A program made the translations under genes and the position numbers. Below, piece after piece: positions 26,069-35,071 of a stretch of DNA of 64,000 bases. The notes under the pieces were generated by a model that was not told the DNA's origin, searched no databases, and saw only the letters and a list, made by a program, of their open reading frames with translations. The stretch comes from CAVQKZ01 sp963837325. Its GTDB lineage: Bacteria > Actinomycetota > Actinomycetes > Mycobacteriales > Jatrophihabitantaceae. The stretch is from the NCBI GenBank assembly GCA_963837325.1, contig CAWIMV010000001.1, forward strand, positions 2,542,001 through 2,606,000, given 5' to 3'. How positions within the stretch are numbered: position 1 is the first letter of the stretch; each line of letters opens with the position of its first letter.

Positions 26069-27745
26069 ATGACCGGGACCCGCACCGCCACTGAAGTCGA
26101 CCGCGTCGCCGACGAGTACCTCGACGAATGGGTCGCGCTCGACCCGTTCGTGGCCACGGCACTCGGCATCGGCGGGCACGATGCCGAGGTGCCCGACCTC
26201 TCCCCCGACGGGCTGGCCCAACTGTCGGCGCTGCGGCAGCGCACCCTGCGCGCTCTCGCCAGCGCCGAGCCCGTCGACGCCCAGGACCGCATCACGAGTG
26301 CCGCGCTGAGTGAGGTGCTCACGGTCGAGGAGGAGCTGCGCGCGGCCGGGGCCGAGGAGTCCAACGTCCGCAACATCGCCTCCCCCGTGCAAGTGGCGCG
26401 CGAAAGCTTCGATCTGATGGCCACGGACACCGCCGAGGACTGGTCGGTCGTCGCCGCTCGGATGCGTGGCCTGCCCGACGCGTTGGCCGGCTACACCGCC
26501 TCACTTCGCCTCGCCGCCGGACGCGGTGACGTCAGCGCCCGGCGCCAGGTCGAGGCAGCCGCCACTCAGTCATCGCGCAACTGCGGTCCGGACGGCTTCT
26601 TCGCCAAGCTCGCCGCCACTGCGCCGGCCGACCTGCCGACGTCCGTGCTTGCCGACCTCGACGCCGGGGTCCGGGCCGCCGGAGATGCCTACGGCGAACT
26701 GGCCCGCTTCCTGCGAGACGAACTGCTCACCCGCGCACCGGACGCTGACGCGGTCGGGCGGCAGAAGTACGCGCTGCATTCCCGCTCGTTCCTCGGCACG
26801 GCGGTCGACCTGGCGGAGACCTACGAGTGGGGCCAGCACGAACTGGCCCGGCTGACCGCGGAGATGCGCGCGACCGCAGAGCGGATCCGGCCGGGAGACT
26901 CCGTGCGCGAGGTGATGGCGCGGCTGGACAAGGACCCGGACCGCATGCTGAGCAGCCGCGCGGCCTTGGTCGAGTGGATGCAGTCCAAGGCCGACGCAGC
27001 GGTCGCGGCGCTGGCCGAAACCCATTTCGACATTCCCGAGCCGGTGCGGCGACTCGAGTGCCGGATCGCCGCGGCCGGCACGGGCAGCATCTACTACACC
27101 GGCCCCAGCGAGGACTTCACCCGGCCGGGGACCATGTGGTGGGATGTCCCGGACGGCGACGATGAATTCGCCACGTGGCGTGAGCTCACCACCGTCTACC
27201 ACGAGGGCGTGCCCGGCCATCATCTCCAGATCGCCCAGACCGTCTATCGCAGTGGGCTGCTGAACCGCTGGCGCCGGCTGGCGTCCTGGGTCAGCGGACA
27301 CGGCGAGGGTTGGGCCCTCTACGCCGAGCGACTGATGGCCGACTTGGGCTTCCTGGACGACCCGGCGGAGTACCTCGGCATGCTCGACGGTCAGTCGACG
27401 CGGGCCGCGCGGGTCGTGCTCGACATCGGCATCCACTGCGATTTCGAGGCCCCGACCGAGGCCGGCGGTGGCAAGTGGACCTACGACAAGGCCTGGGACT
27501 ACTTCGGGGCGCACTGCGCGATGAGCGAGAGCGTGCGCCGCTTCGAGTTGGAGCGTTACCTGGGCTGGCCCGGGCAAGCGCCGGCGTACAAGGTCGGCGA
27601 ACGGCTCTGGCTGCAACTGCGCGACGACGCCCGCACGAAACAAGGCGACGCGTTCGACCTCAAGACATTCCACCGCTCGGCGCTTGATGTCGGCAGTGTC
27701 GGCCTGGACGTGCTGCGGTCGGCGGTGCTCGGCGAGTTCGCCTGA
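26069..27745 (+). CDS. DUF885 family protein (predicted zinc peptidase-like)
   Basis: A 558-residue soluble protein of the DUF885 family, which is related to zinc carboxypeptidase-like metalloproteins. The metal motif TVYHEGVPGHHLQIAQ lies near residue 380, followed by SGHGEGWALYAERLMADLG with the likely third ligand and a tail of RAARVVLDIGIHC and HCAMSESVRRFELERYLGWPGQAPAYKVGERLW, the family's C-terminal helices. No signal peptide. Its stop overlaps the next start (TGATG). Confidence 0.85.
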   Translation: MTGTRTATEVDRVADEYLDEWVALDPFVATALGIGGHDAEVPDLSPDGLAQLSALRQRTLRALASAEPVDAQDRITSAALSEVLTVEEELRAAGAEESNVRNIASPVQVARESFDLMATDTAEDWSVVAARMRGLPDALAGYTASLRLAAGRGDVSARRQVEAAATQSSRNCGPDGFFAKLAATAPADLPTSVLADLDAGVRAAGDAYGELARFLRDELLTRAPDADAVGRQKYALHSRSFLGTAVDLAETYEWGQHELARLTAEMRATAERIRPGDSVREVMARLDKDPDRMLSSRAALVEWMQSKADAAVAALAETHFDIPEPVRRLECRIAAAGTGSIYYTGPSEDFTRPGTMWWDVPDGDDEFATWRELTTVYHEGVPGHHLQIAQTVYRSGLLNRWRRLASWVSGHGEGWALYAERLMADLGFLDDPAEYLGMLDGQSTRAARVVLDIGIHCDFEAPTEAGGGKWTYDKAWDYFGAHCAMSESVRRFELERYLGWPGQAPAYKVGERLWLQLRDDARTKQGDAFDLKTFHRSALDVGSVGLDVLRSAVLGEFA

Positions 27746-28446
27746 TGCTGATCCATCCCTGGGATGCGGACCAATCCGAGCAGGAATGGGTCGGGTTCGT
27801 CCGCAGCCACGGGTTCGGCCACCTCATCGCCACCGGTCGCGGCCGGGACGTGCCGGTCGTCGTGCCGACGCAGTTCGCGCTGGTCGCACCCGATCTGGTG
27901 CTGCTGCACCTGGCCCGGCCGAACCCGATCTGGACGGCACTTGGCGAGAATCCCGCAGTATTGCTGAGCATTGCCGGCGATTGGGCCTACATCCCAGCGG
28001 CGTGGAAGGCCATCGGTGCCGAGGATCCGCGGCTCGGCGTGCCGACGACGTACTACGCCGCAGTGCAGCTGATCGCCACCGCTGAGATCGTCGACGACGC
28101 TGAGGGCAAGGCCGAGATCCTGCGCGCCCAGCTCCGTGTCACCGAGCCCGGTAGCGGCGCCGCCGACCCGATCGAGCACGGCCGCCGGCTCAACGGCATC
28201 CGAGGATTACGGCTGGCCGTCCGCGAGGTGCGCGCCAAGTTCAAGTACGGCGGAAACGTCGACCACGAACACCGCGCCGCGGTGGCTGAGCACCTGGACG
28301 CGCGCGGCGGCCCCGGCGACGAGTCCGCACTGGCGCACCTGCGCCGCCGGACCCCCTCAGCCCGTAGCCCAGCTGCGCCTCGTTCGTCGAGTGGTCACTT
28401 GCGTCGCGAGTGGTCACCTATAACTGACCACTCGACGGATAGGTGA
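27745..28446 (+). CDS. PaiB-like FMN-binding protein
   Basis: A 233-residue protein of the PaiB / FMN-binding negative transcriptional regulator family: LIHPWDADQSEQEWVGFVRSHGFGHLIAT, VPTQFAL, LHLARPNPIWTAL, SIAGDWAYIPAAWKAIG, VPTTYYAAVQLIATAEIVDD. It is coupled to the upstream gene by a 1-nt overlap. The last 25 or so codons run into repeat cluster C, so the Ser/Arg-rich tail is probably repeat-derived rather than part of the fold. Confidence 0.8.
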   Translation: MLIHPWDADQSEQEWVGFVRSHGFGHLIATGRGRDVPVVVPTQFALVAPDLVLLHLARPNPIWTALGENPAVLLSIAGDWAYIPAAWKAIGAEDPRLGVPTTYYAAVQLIATAEIVDDAEGKAEILRAQLRVTEPGSGAADPIEHGRRLNGIRGLRLAVREVRAKFKYGGNVDHEHRAAVAEHLDARGGPGDESALAHLRRRTPSARSPAAPRSSSGHLRREWSPITDHSTDR

Positions 28447-28456
28447 CCACTCGCGA
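28386..28456. repeat. Intergenic repeat cluster C at convergent gene ends
   Basis: The core GAGTGGTCA occurs twice directly and twice as its complement. TCGCGAGTGGTCACCTAT (28404-28421) and its exact complement at 28439-28456 form an 18-bp inverted repeat. GTCGAGTGGTCA (28386-28397) pairs exactly with 28425-28436, so the two stems interlock. It spans the end of the PaiB-like gene, before the stop of mdh on the other strand. The function is unknown; a two-way terminator is possible. Confidence 0.8.
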
Positions 28457-28483
28457 GTGGACGCGAGCGATCACCCGCGCTGG

Positions 28484-29449
28484 TTAGAGGTCGGCGATGT
28501 CGGCTTGCTTGGCCCGAACCGCCTCGGCGGCCTGCTTCAGCTCGGCCAGTTCGGAGTCGGTCAGATCGCGTTCGACGACTTGCTTGACGCCGCCTGCGCC
28601 GATCTCGGCCTCGACGCCCAGGTAGACACCGCTGATGCCGTACTCGCCGTCGACCCAGGCACAGACCGGGATCGTCTCGCCGGCGTCGGTGATCACGGCG
28701 CGGGCCATGCGGGCCGCAGCTGCCGACGGCGCGTAGTACGCCGACCCGGTCTTCAGCAGGGCCACCACCTCGGCCCCGCCGTTGCGGGTGCGCGTGACCA
28801 ACTCCTCGATCGTGGCGGCGTCCATGACGTCGGCAAGCGGCTTGCCGTCGACGAAGCAGGCTGACGGCACCGGCACCATCGTGTCGCCGTGCGAGCCGAG
28901 GGTGAGCGTCTGCACGGAGCCGACCGGTACACCCAGCGTGGTGGCCACGTTGTTGGTGAAGCGCGCGGTGTCGAGTACACCGGCCTGCCCGAAGACCCGG
29001 TTCTTGGGGAACTGGGACGCGAGCTGGGCCAGCGCGGTCATCTCGTCGAGCGGATTCGACACGACGATGATCACCGCATTCGGCGAGTGCTTGGCGACGT
29101 TCTCGGCCACACCCCGCACGATCTTGGCGTTGACTTCGAGCAGATCCATGCGGCTCATGCCGGGCTTGCGCGGCAGGCCGGCGGTGATCACGACGACGTC
29201 GGAGTCGGCCGTGGCCTCGTACCCGCCGCCTTCCGGCGTGGTCGTCGCACCCACGACGGTGGTCTCGAATCCCTCGATGGGGCGCGATTGGTTGAGGTCC
29301 AGCGCCAGTCCCTCGGGCTTGCCTTCGACGATGTCGCTCAGCACGACCGTCTCGAAGACGTCGTACTCGGCCAGGCGCTGGGCGGTCGTGGACCCGTAGA
29401 ACCCGGCCCCGACGACCGTGACCTTCCCGTGGCGAGCGGTTGCGGACAT
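28484..29449 (-). CDS. mdh: Malate dehydrogenase (LDH-like type)
   Basis: NAD-dependent oxidation of malate to oxaloacetate. The 321-residue protein has VTVVGAGFYGSTTAQRLAE, SDIVEGKPEGLALDLNQ, VVITAGLPRKPGMSRMDLLEVNAKI, VVSNPLDEMTALA, RVFGQAGVLDTARF and the proton-relay His in LTLGSHGDTMVP; Arg pairs after RKPG and in MSRMDLL fit malate rather than lactate. ATG at 29449 is preferred over GTG 29458 because GAGGAG lies 8 nt upstream. TAGCCT (29491-29486) is a likely -10 for a short leader. Confidence 0.93.
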   Translation of the reverse strand: MSATARHGKVTVVGAGFYGSTTAQRLAEYDVFETVVLSDIVEGKPEGLALDLNQSRPIEGFETTVVGATTTPEGGGYEATADSDVVVITAGLPRKPGMSRMDLLEVNAKIVRGVAENVAKHSPNAVIIVVSNPLDEMTALAQLASQFPKNRVFGQAGVLDTARFTNNVATTLGVPVGSVQTLTLGSHGDTMVPVPSACFVDGKPLADVMDAATIEELVTRTRNGGAEVVALLKTGSAYYAPSAAAARMARAVITDAGETIPVCAWVDGEYGISGVYLGVEAEIGAGGVKQVVERDLTDSELAELKQAAEAVRAKQADIADL

Positions 29450-29504
29450 GACCTTCACTCCTCTGACTTCGGTGCTTTGCTGGCGAGGCTAGTCGGCGCC
29501 CCGG

Positions 29505-29786
29505 CTAGTGCTGCAGTCGGATAGCGACGATGAGAATGGCCACACCCAGCGCCGCGTAGCAGATGGCGTCCCACCAGCGACCCCGCACGGCCAGCAGGCC
29601 GGCGTAGGCCGACGGAAGCAGCAGCCGCAGGAGGAACGCGAGCAGGAAAGCCGCGGCCATCACACTGATGCCGCGCCGCCAGTGTCCGGGCATGACGGTT
29701 AGGTACCCGAACGCCACCAGGACGATCGCCAACACCAGAAGGAACGGGGCCTGGGCCCGGACCCGCCGGCGGATGTAGAGCGGCAC
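29505..29786 (-). CDS. DUF3017 membrane protein
   Basis: A 93-residue protein with three predicted membrane helices (APFLLVLAIVLVAFGYLTVM, GISVMAAAFLLAFLLRLLL, DAICYAALGVAILIVAIRL). It matches the DUF3017 family that follows folD in many actinobacteria. GTG start 2 nt after the folD stop, so it is cotranscribed with folD. Function unknown. Confidence 0.85.
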   Translation of the reverse strand: MPLYIRRRVRAQAPFLLVLAIVLVAFGYLTVMPGHWRRGISVMAAAFLLAFLLRLLLPSAYAGLLAVRGRWWDAICYAALGVAILIVAIRLQH

Positions 29787-29788
29787 GG

Positions 29789-30649
29789 TCAGGGCCGAAC
29801 CGCTGCGGCCAGTTCGGCCGTCTCGACGACGTTGGTCAGCAACATCGCTCGGGTCATCGGGCCGACCCCGCCCGGATTCGGCGAGAGGTAGCCGGCCACC
29901 TCCGCGACGTCGGCAGCGACATCACCGGCGACCTTGCCGTCGACCCGGCTGACGCCCACGTCGAGCACGGCTGCCCCCGGTTTGACCATGTCGGCCGTAA
30001 CCAGGCCGGGGTTTCCCGCAGCGGCGACGACAATGTCGGCCCGGCGCACATGAGCGGCCAGATCGCGCGTTCCGGTATGGCACAAGGTGACGGTGGCGTT
30101 CTCGCTGCGGCGCGTGAGCAGCAGGCCCAGCGGCCGGCCGACGGTGATGCCCCGGCCGATCACGACAACGTCGGCGCCGTCGATCTTGATGTCGTAGCGC
30201 CGCAGCAGTTCGACGATTCCGTACGGCGTGCAGGCGATCGGCGCGCGCTCGTTCAGGACCAGCTTGCCGAGGTTCGTCGGATGCAGCCCGTCGACGTCTT
30301 TGTCGGGATCGACCCGCGACAGCACCGCGAACTCGTCCAGGCCCTTGGGCAGCGGGAGTTGGACCAGGTAACCGGTGCAGGCGGGATCGGCGTTCAGCTC
30401 ATCGACAGCGGCCTCGACATCGCGCTGAGTGGCCGTGGCCGGCAGATCGCGCCGGATACTGGCGATTCCGATCTCGGCCGTGTCGCGGTGTTTGGCACCG
30501 ACGTACCACCGGCTGCCGGGGTCGTCACCGACCAACACCGTCCCGAGCCCGGGCACGATGCCCTGCGCGGCGAGCGCGGCGACCCGCACGGAGAGTTCGG
30601 TCTTGATCGTCGCCAGGGTGGCCTTGCCGTCGAGGATCGTCGCGGTCAC
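29789..30649 (-). CDS. folD: Methylenetetrahydrofolate dehydrogenase / cyclohydrolase
   Basis: Bifunctional one-carbon enzyme making 10-formyl-THF, the donor used by PurN and PurH encoded just upstream. The 286-residue protein has GTVLVGDDPGSRWYVGAKHRDTAEIGI, TGYLVQLPLPKGLD, PDKDVDGLHPTNLGKL, the cofactor loop VVIGRGITVGRPLGLLLTRRSENATVTLCHTGT and VSPNPGG-like LSPNPGGVGPMTRAMLLTN. Start set at GTG 30649 (CAGGAT ends 8 nt before); TTG at 30655 is an alternative. Confidence 0.94.
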   Translation of the reverse strand: MTATILDGKATLATIKTELSVRVAALAAQGIVPGLGTVLVGDDPGSRWYVGAKHRDTAEIGIASIRRDLPATATQRDVEAAVDELNADPACTGYLVQLPLPKGLDEFAVLSRVDPDKDVDGLHPTNLGKLVLNERAPIACTPYGIVELLRRYDIKIDGADVVVIGRGITVGRPLGLLLTRRSENATVTLCHTGTRDLAAHVRRADIVVAAAGNPGLVTADMVKPGAAVLDVGVSRVDGKVAGDVAADVAEVAGYLSPNPGGVGPMTRAMLLTNVVETAELAAAVRP

Positions 30650-30718
30650 GAGCAACCATCCTGCCAGCCGGTGCGGCGCAATCGCGGCGCGGCTACTAGG
30701 ACGCGCACGGTCGGCCGG

Positions 30719-32290
30719 TCAGTGGGCGAAGTGCCGGGCGCCGGTCAGGTACATCGTGACGCCGGCCGCCTTGGCCGCGTCGATCACCTCGCCGTCGCGA
30801 ATGGAACCCCCGGGCTGCACGACCGCGCGGACACCGGCGTCGAGCAGCACCTGCAGGCCGTCCGGGAACGGGAAGAACGCGTCGGACGCGGCAACCGAAC
30901 CGGCCGCGCGCCCGCCGGCCCGCTCGACCGCCAGGCGGCACGAGTCGACCCGGTTCACCTGCCCCATTCCGATGCCGACCGTCGCCCCACCGACGGCGAG
31001 CAGGATGGCGTTGGACTTCACCGCCCGCAGGGCCCGCCAGCCGAACACCAGGTCGGCGAGCGTGTCCGCGTCGGCCGGCTCGCCGGTGGCCAGCGTCCAC
31101 CCGGACGGGTCGTCGCCGGGCGCGTCGAGCCGGTCGGCCGCCTGCAGCAACGTTCCGCCGGAGATCGACCGCGTCTCCACCGCCGGTCCGGACGGTCGGG
31201 CCGCGGCCACCAACAGGCGCAGGTTCTTCTTCTTGGTCAGCAGCGCGGCGGCGTCGTCATCGAAGGCCGGCGCGACGATCACCTCGGTGAAGATGTCGGC
31301 GAGCTGCTCAGCCATCGCCGCATTCACCGGACCGTTCGTCGCGATCACTCCGCCGTATGCGCTGACCGGATCGCACGCGTGCGCCTTGCGGTGCGCTTCG
31401 GCGATATCGGCGCCGATCGCGATCCCGCACGGGTTGGCGTGCTTGATGATGGCCACGCACGCCTCGGTGAAGTCGTACGCGGCGCGGTAGGCGGCGTCGG
31501 CGTCGACATAGTTGTTGTAGCTCATCTCTTTGCCCGAGATCTGCTCGGCGTGGGCCACGCCACCGGGGTGGTCCGGGCTGACATACAACGCGGCGCGCTG
31601 GTGCGGGTTCTCGCCGTAACGCAGCACGGCCGCGCGTTCGTAACTGGCGGCGATCCAGCCCGGGAACCCGCTCGACCCACCGTCGGCCTCGTCGTCCGGC
31701 GCCACCACGCTGCCCAGCCACGACGCCACTGCGATGTCGTACGTCGCCGTGTGCCGGAACGCGTCCAACGCCAGCCGCTGCCGCGCGGCCAGGTCGAACC
31801 CGCCGGCTGCCACCGCCGCCAGCACGTCGCCGTACCGGCCCGGGTCGACGACGACGGCCACCGAGCCGTGGTTCTTCGCGCTGGCTCGCACCATCGCCGG
31901 CCCGCCGATGTCGATTTGTTCGACGACCTCTCGTGCACTGGCCCCGCTGGCCGCGGTCTCCCGGAACGGGTACAGGTTCGAGACGAGCAGCTGGAACGGC
32001 GCGATGCCGTGCTCGTCGATGGTCGCCACGTGGGCCGGGTCGTTCTGGTCAGCGAGCAAGCCGGCGTGCACGCTCGGGTGCAGCGTCTTGACCCGGCCAC
32101 CGAGAATTTCCGGAAACCCGGTGACGTCCTCGACCGGCGTCACCGGGACACCAAGCTCCCGGATCCGCGCCGCGGTCGAGCCGGTCGAGACGATCTGCAC
32201 CCCGGCTTCGTGCAACCCGCGCGCGAGCTCGTCGATGCCGGTCTTGTCGTACACGCTGATCAGCGCGCGGCGGATGGCGATGCGGGTCAT
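30719..32290 (-). CDS. purH: Bifunctional AICAR transformylase / IMP cyclohydrolase
   Basis: Catalyses the last two steps to IMP. The 523-residue protein has the N-terminal cyclohydrolase domain (ALISVYDKTGIDELARGLHEAGVQIVSTGST, GGRVKTLHPSVHAGLLA, NLYPF, IDIGGPAMVRASAKN) and the transformylase domain (LRYGENPHQRAALY, YNNYVDADAAYR, IIKHANPCGIA, GIGMGQVNRVDSCRLAVERA, ASDAFFPFPDGL, QPGGSIRD). It overlaps purN by 4 nt (ATGA). Confidence 0.96.
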   Translation of the reverse strand: MTRIAIRRALISVYDKTGIDELARGLHEAGVQIVSTGSTAARIRELGVPVTPVEDVTGFPEILGGRVKTLHPSVHAGLLADQNDPAHVATIDEHGIAPFQLLVSNLYPFRETAASGASAREVVEQIDIGGPAMVRASAKNHGSVAVVVDPGRYGDVLAAVAAGGFDLAARQRLALDAFRHTATYDIAVASWLGSVVAPDDEADGGSSGFPGWIAASYERAAVLRYGENPHQRAALYVSPDHPGGVAHAEQISGKEMSYNNYVDADAAYRAAYDFTEACVAIIKHANPCGIAIGADIAEAHRKAHACDPVSAYGGVIATNGPVNAAMAEQLADIFTEVIVAPAFDDDAAALLTKKKNLRLLVAAARPSGPAVETRSISGGTLLQAADRLDAPGDDPSGWTLATGEPADADTLADLVFGWRALRAVKSNAILLAVGGATVGIGMGQVNRVDSCRLAVERAGGRAAGSVAASDAFFPFPDGLQVLLDAGVRAVVQPGGSIRDGEVIDAAKAAGVTMYLTGARHFAH

Positions 32291-32868
32291 AGTGCGATCT
32301 CCTGGCAGAGCTGGCGGATGGCGTTGACGTAGAAGGGCTTTTCGGCCGCCTGGATACGAGCGGTCAGCGTGGCTTGGTCATCGCCGGCCTCGACCGGCAC
32401 CTCGAGCTGCGCGATCACCGGGCCGGTGTCGACACCCTCGTCGACCCAGTGCACGGTGACGCCGGTGCGCTCGACGCCCGCAGCAAGGGTGTCGCGCACC
32501 GCGTGTGCACCCGGGAAGGACGGCAGCAGCGCCGGATGGGTGTTCACGATCCGGAACCGCCGCACCACGCTCGGTGCGAGGATGCGCATGAAACCCGCGA
32601 GGACCACCAAGTCGGGGCGATGGGCAGCGACGGCGTCGGCAAGGGCAGCGTTCCAGGATTCGCGGTCGGCAAAGTCGCGCAGCTCCACCGCAAACGTGGG
32701 CACACCGTGTTCCTCGGCGTGGGCCATCGCGGCACAGTCCTTCACGTCGGTGCCAGCCGCGACGATCTGGCCACCGAACCCGGGATCGGCCGTCGCGTCG
32801 AGGATCGCCCGCAACGTGCTGCCCCGGCCCGAGGCCAAGGCGACTATCCGAACTGCGCGGGCCGGCAC
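32287..32868 (-). CDS. purN: Phosphoribosylglycinamide formyltransferase
   Basis: Transfers formyl from 10-formyl-THF to GAR in purine synthesis. The 193-residue protein has IVALASGRGSTLRAILD, LVVLAGFMRILAPSVVRRFRIVNTHPALLPSFPGAHAVRDTLAAGVERTGVTVHWVDEGVDTGPVIAQ, including the catalytic Asn/His (NTHPALLP) and Asp (DEGVDTG). GTG at 32868; TAGGGT (32881-32876) ends 7 nt before it, so it may have its own leaderless promoter downstream of perM. Confidence 0.95.
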   Translation of the reverse strand: MPARAVRIVALASGRGSTLRAILDATADPGFGGQIVAAGTDVKDCAAMAHAEEHGVPTFAVELRDFADRESWNAALADAVAAHRPDLVVLAGFMRILAPSVVRRFRIVNTHPALLPSFPGAHAVRDTLAAGVERTGVTVHWVDEGVDTGPVIAQLEVPVEAGDDQATLTARIQAAEKPFYVNAIRQLCQEIAL

Positions 32869-32878
32869 GCGGCGAACC

Positions 32879-34159
32879 CTACCCGGCGAGCTTGCTCGCC
32901 CGATCGGACTTCTCGACCTCGCCCGCAGCCGTCTTGATCAACTGCGGTCGGGCCGGCTGCGGCCGCGACCGGTCACGCAATGCCGCAGTCGCGAACGCGA
33001 CCGCGACAGCCCCGACGGCGACCGCCCCGACCTCGACCATCGTGAACAGTCCGACCAACCACGGTGATGCACCGACAGTCTTCAGGCCGCCACTACCGAT
33101 GGCGCCGCCACCCTGCCAGGCCAGCACGAACATGATCAGCCCGACTGCGGCCGCTGCGGCGAAGACGTCGCGCAGCCGGTCCCGCCAGGTGTCGGCGCGT
33201 CCGGCCAACCTCGCCACGACCAAGCCGGCGGCAAGCACGGTAGCCACCAGCACGACCCAGACCAGGCCGTTCGCGCCATGCCCGGTCGGCATCGCGCCGA
33301 GCAGCGGGAACGCGGGCAGCACGCCGTGCGAAGTGCTCGTCACGCTCGCCGTCGCCCCACCGACCGCGAAACCCGGACCGGCCAGGTACGCCGCACCGGC
33401 GATCACCGCATTCGGTGCGGCGAGCACGTCCAGCAGCAGGATCGGCACGCTTGCCCAGCCGCCGCCGAGTTGCCCCGACAAGGACCCGACGCGGCCGGCA
33501 TGAGCCACGAGCGAACCGGCGACGAGCACGGTGCCCGCGCCCAGATACACGCCCGCGCCAGCGGCGGCGGCCCGCAGCACCGGTGCCGCGGCCGGTGGTA
33601 GCCGCTGTGTGATCACTGGCCAGAGCGCGCACGACCGCGCGAAGGCCACGCCACCGGTGACGATGAAGACGAGGAAGGACGCGACGGCGACGCCCACGAA
33701 GGGTGCGTGGCTGGTGCCCAACGTCGCGAACGGCACGGCGATCAAGCAGCTCAGCATGAACGCTCCGGCCTGGGCCGCGCCTGCGCGGCCCAGGCGCATC
33801 GGATCGCTCTCGCCAAGGGCGTTCGCGGCGTCGGCCAGGCCCGACCCGGCTCGCCAGGCCGTCAGCCCGACGATGATCATCATGCCGAGCGGGAGGAACG
33901 CTGCGGCAGTGCCGTCGATCGTGATGCCACCGTGCAGCGCGGCCAGGAACGTCAGCAGGCCGGCATGAATCGCCGACTTGGCGTGCCCCGACGTCCCCGA
34001 CACCGGCAGCCAGCAGATTGCGATCGCCACGATTGCCGACGTGGCGCAGACAACGGCGGCACCGACACCCGTCCACGCTGCCGCCAACCACAACGAACGA
34101 CCAGCCGCCTCGGGGACGACGCTGCGCCGGGCGGCCTCGTCCTCGGAGTCCACGGGCAC
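32879..34159 (-). CDS. PerM-like integral membrane protein (DUF6350)
   Basis: A 426-residue protein with about eight to ten membrane helices. It fits the DUF6350 / PerM (Rv0955) family by length, topology and its position directly before purN-purH, as in M. tuberculosis, where PerM supports cell division under stress. Visible segments are GLLTFLAALHGGITIDGTAAAFLPLGMMIIVGLTAWRAG and VASFLVFIVTGGVAFARS, and a charged C-terminal tail. GTG start with CAGCCT ending 6 nt before it. Function here is inferred from family and synteny. Confidence 0.8.
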   Translation of the reverse strand: MPVDSEDEAARRSVVPEAAGRSLWLAAAWTGVGAAVVCATSAIVAIAICWLPVSGTSGHAKSAIHAGLLTFLAALHGGITIDGTAAAFLPLGMMIIVGLTAWRAGSGLADAANALGESDPMRLGRAGAAQAGAFMLSCLIAVPFATLGTSHAPFVGVAVASFLVFIVTGGVAFARSCALWPVITQRLPPAAAPVLRAAAAGAGVYLGAGTVLVAGSLVAHAGRVGSLSGQLGGGWASVPILLLDVLAAPNAVIAGAAYLAGPGFAVGGATASVTSTSHGVLPAFPLLGAMPTGHGANGLVWVVLVATVLAAGLVVARLAGRADTWRDRLRDVFAAAAAVGLIMFVLAWQGGGAIGSGGLKTVGASPWLVGLFTMVEVGAVAVGAVAVAFATAALRDRSRPQPARPQLIKTAAGEVEKSDRASKLAG

Positions 34160-34246
34160 GCTCCCAGGCTGGCAAACCGGGGTGCCGAATTGCTCCAGAC
34201 ACGCCGACGCCGGGCCGGTCAGAACCGTGCCCGGCGTCGCGCGCGA

Positions 34247-34927
34247 CTACTGACCGGGCGGCGGGCCGTACCCGGGGTTGCCCTGCGGCGGAGGTCCGTA
34301 GCCCGGCTGAGGAGTCTGGTGCGGTGCTGCCTGAGGCGGCGGACCGTACGTCTGCGGAGGTCCGTAGCCACCGGGCTGAGCCGGCGGCGGCCCCTGCGGC
34401 GGACCCTGTGGACCCGGGTAGGGCTGGGGCTGCTGCTGGCCGGGCCATGCCGGGGCGCGATTCGCCGGGACCCGGCCGTTGGCCGTCATCCAGCCGAACA
34501 CGAGCACGCCCACCTGCAGGATCACGGTGATCAATTCGAGGATGAGCCCGATCGCGATGCCGACCTTCGCACTCCCGTTGCCGCCCGTGTCGACGCTGCC
34601 CTTGCCGATGAGGATGCCGATGACAAGCAGCAGACTGGTGACCGAGAAGGCGACGGGTGCCAGCGTCGGCGGCTTCTTGTCCCAGGCCAGGCCGGCGGCG
34701 AGCAGGCCGGCCGCGAGGGAGAACCCGATCACGGCCACGCTCGGCGAGTCGACGGCGTAGCCGGCGAGCTGGACCTTGCTGGAACCCTCCCCCTCAGTGA
34801 TCCACTTGAGGAAGCCCCAAACGAACGAGAGCAGACCCAGCCCACCCGCGATATAGGAAAGCAGCGCTGCACGCTGGGTCGGAGACGCAGACGCTCGCGG
34901 CGTCGGGGGCGGGCCATACGCAGTCAT
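34247..34927 (-). CDS. Proline-rich four-helix membrane protein (DUF5336, Rv0954-like)
   Basis: A 226-residue protein with four hydrophobic segments in residues about 20-150 (LLSYIAGGLGLLSFVWGFLKW, VAVIGFSLAAGLLAAGLAW, LAPVAFSVTSLLLVIGILIG, IAIGLILELITVILQVGVLVFGWM) and a Pro/Gly/Gln/Tyr-rich tail of about 70 residues built on GYGPPP-like repeats. Same family and place as Rv0954, the 34-kDa antigenic protein homologue. Probably envelope-associated. GAGAGG precedes the ATG. Confidence 0.8.
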   Translation of the reverse strand: MTAYGPPPTPRASASPTQRAALLSYIAGGLGLLSFVWGFLKWITEGEGSSKVQLAGYAVDSPSVAVIGFSLAAGLLAAGLAWDKKPPTLAPVAFSVTSLLLVIGILIGKGSVDTGGNGSAKVGIAIGLILELITVILQVGVLVFGWMTANGRVPANRAPAWPGQQQPQPYPGPQGPPQGPPPAQPGGYGPPQTYGPPPQAAPHQTPQPGYGPPPQGNPGYGPPPGQ

Positions 34928-35008
34928 GGAAAACCAACCTCTCGAGTTCGTTCATGGGGGTCACGGCGGGCGGTTCGCGACGACCTTATCGCTACCGCCA
35001 AAACCGCC

Positions 35009-35049
35009 AAAAAGGTTGTGCCGGGACGCTCTGGCGTCCCGGCACAACC
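35009..35049 (-). terminator. Rho-independent terminator
   Basis: A perfect 16-bp stem (arms 35014-35029 and 35034-35049) with a 4-nt loop; on the minus strand it is followed directly by TTTTT (35013-35009). It ends the transcript of the gene at 35072-35863 and separates it from the DUF5336 gene. One of the clearest intrinsic terminators in the window. Confidence 0.9.
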
Positions 35050-35071
35050 GGCGTTTCTGGTGGGCTTGCCG

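Noticed and set aside
30050..32332. A 760-codon plus-strand frame opposite purH and folD
   Set aside because: Composition is Arg/Gly/Asp/Val-rich as expected for an antisense frame in GC-rich DNA, and both purH and folD are unmistakable on the other strand.
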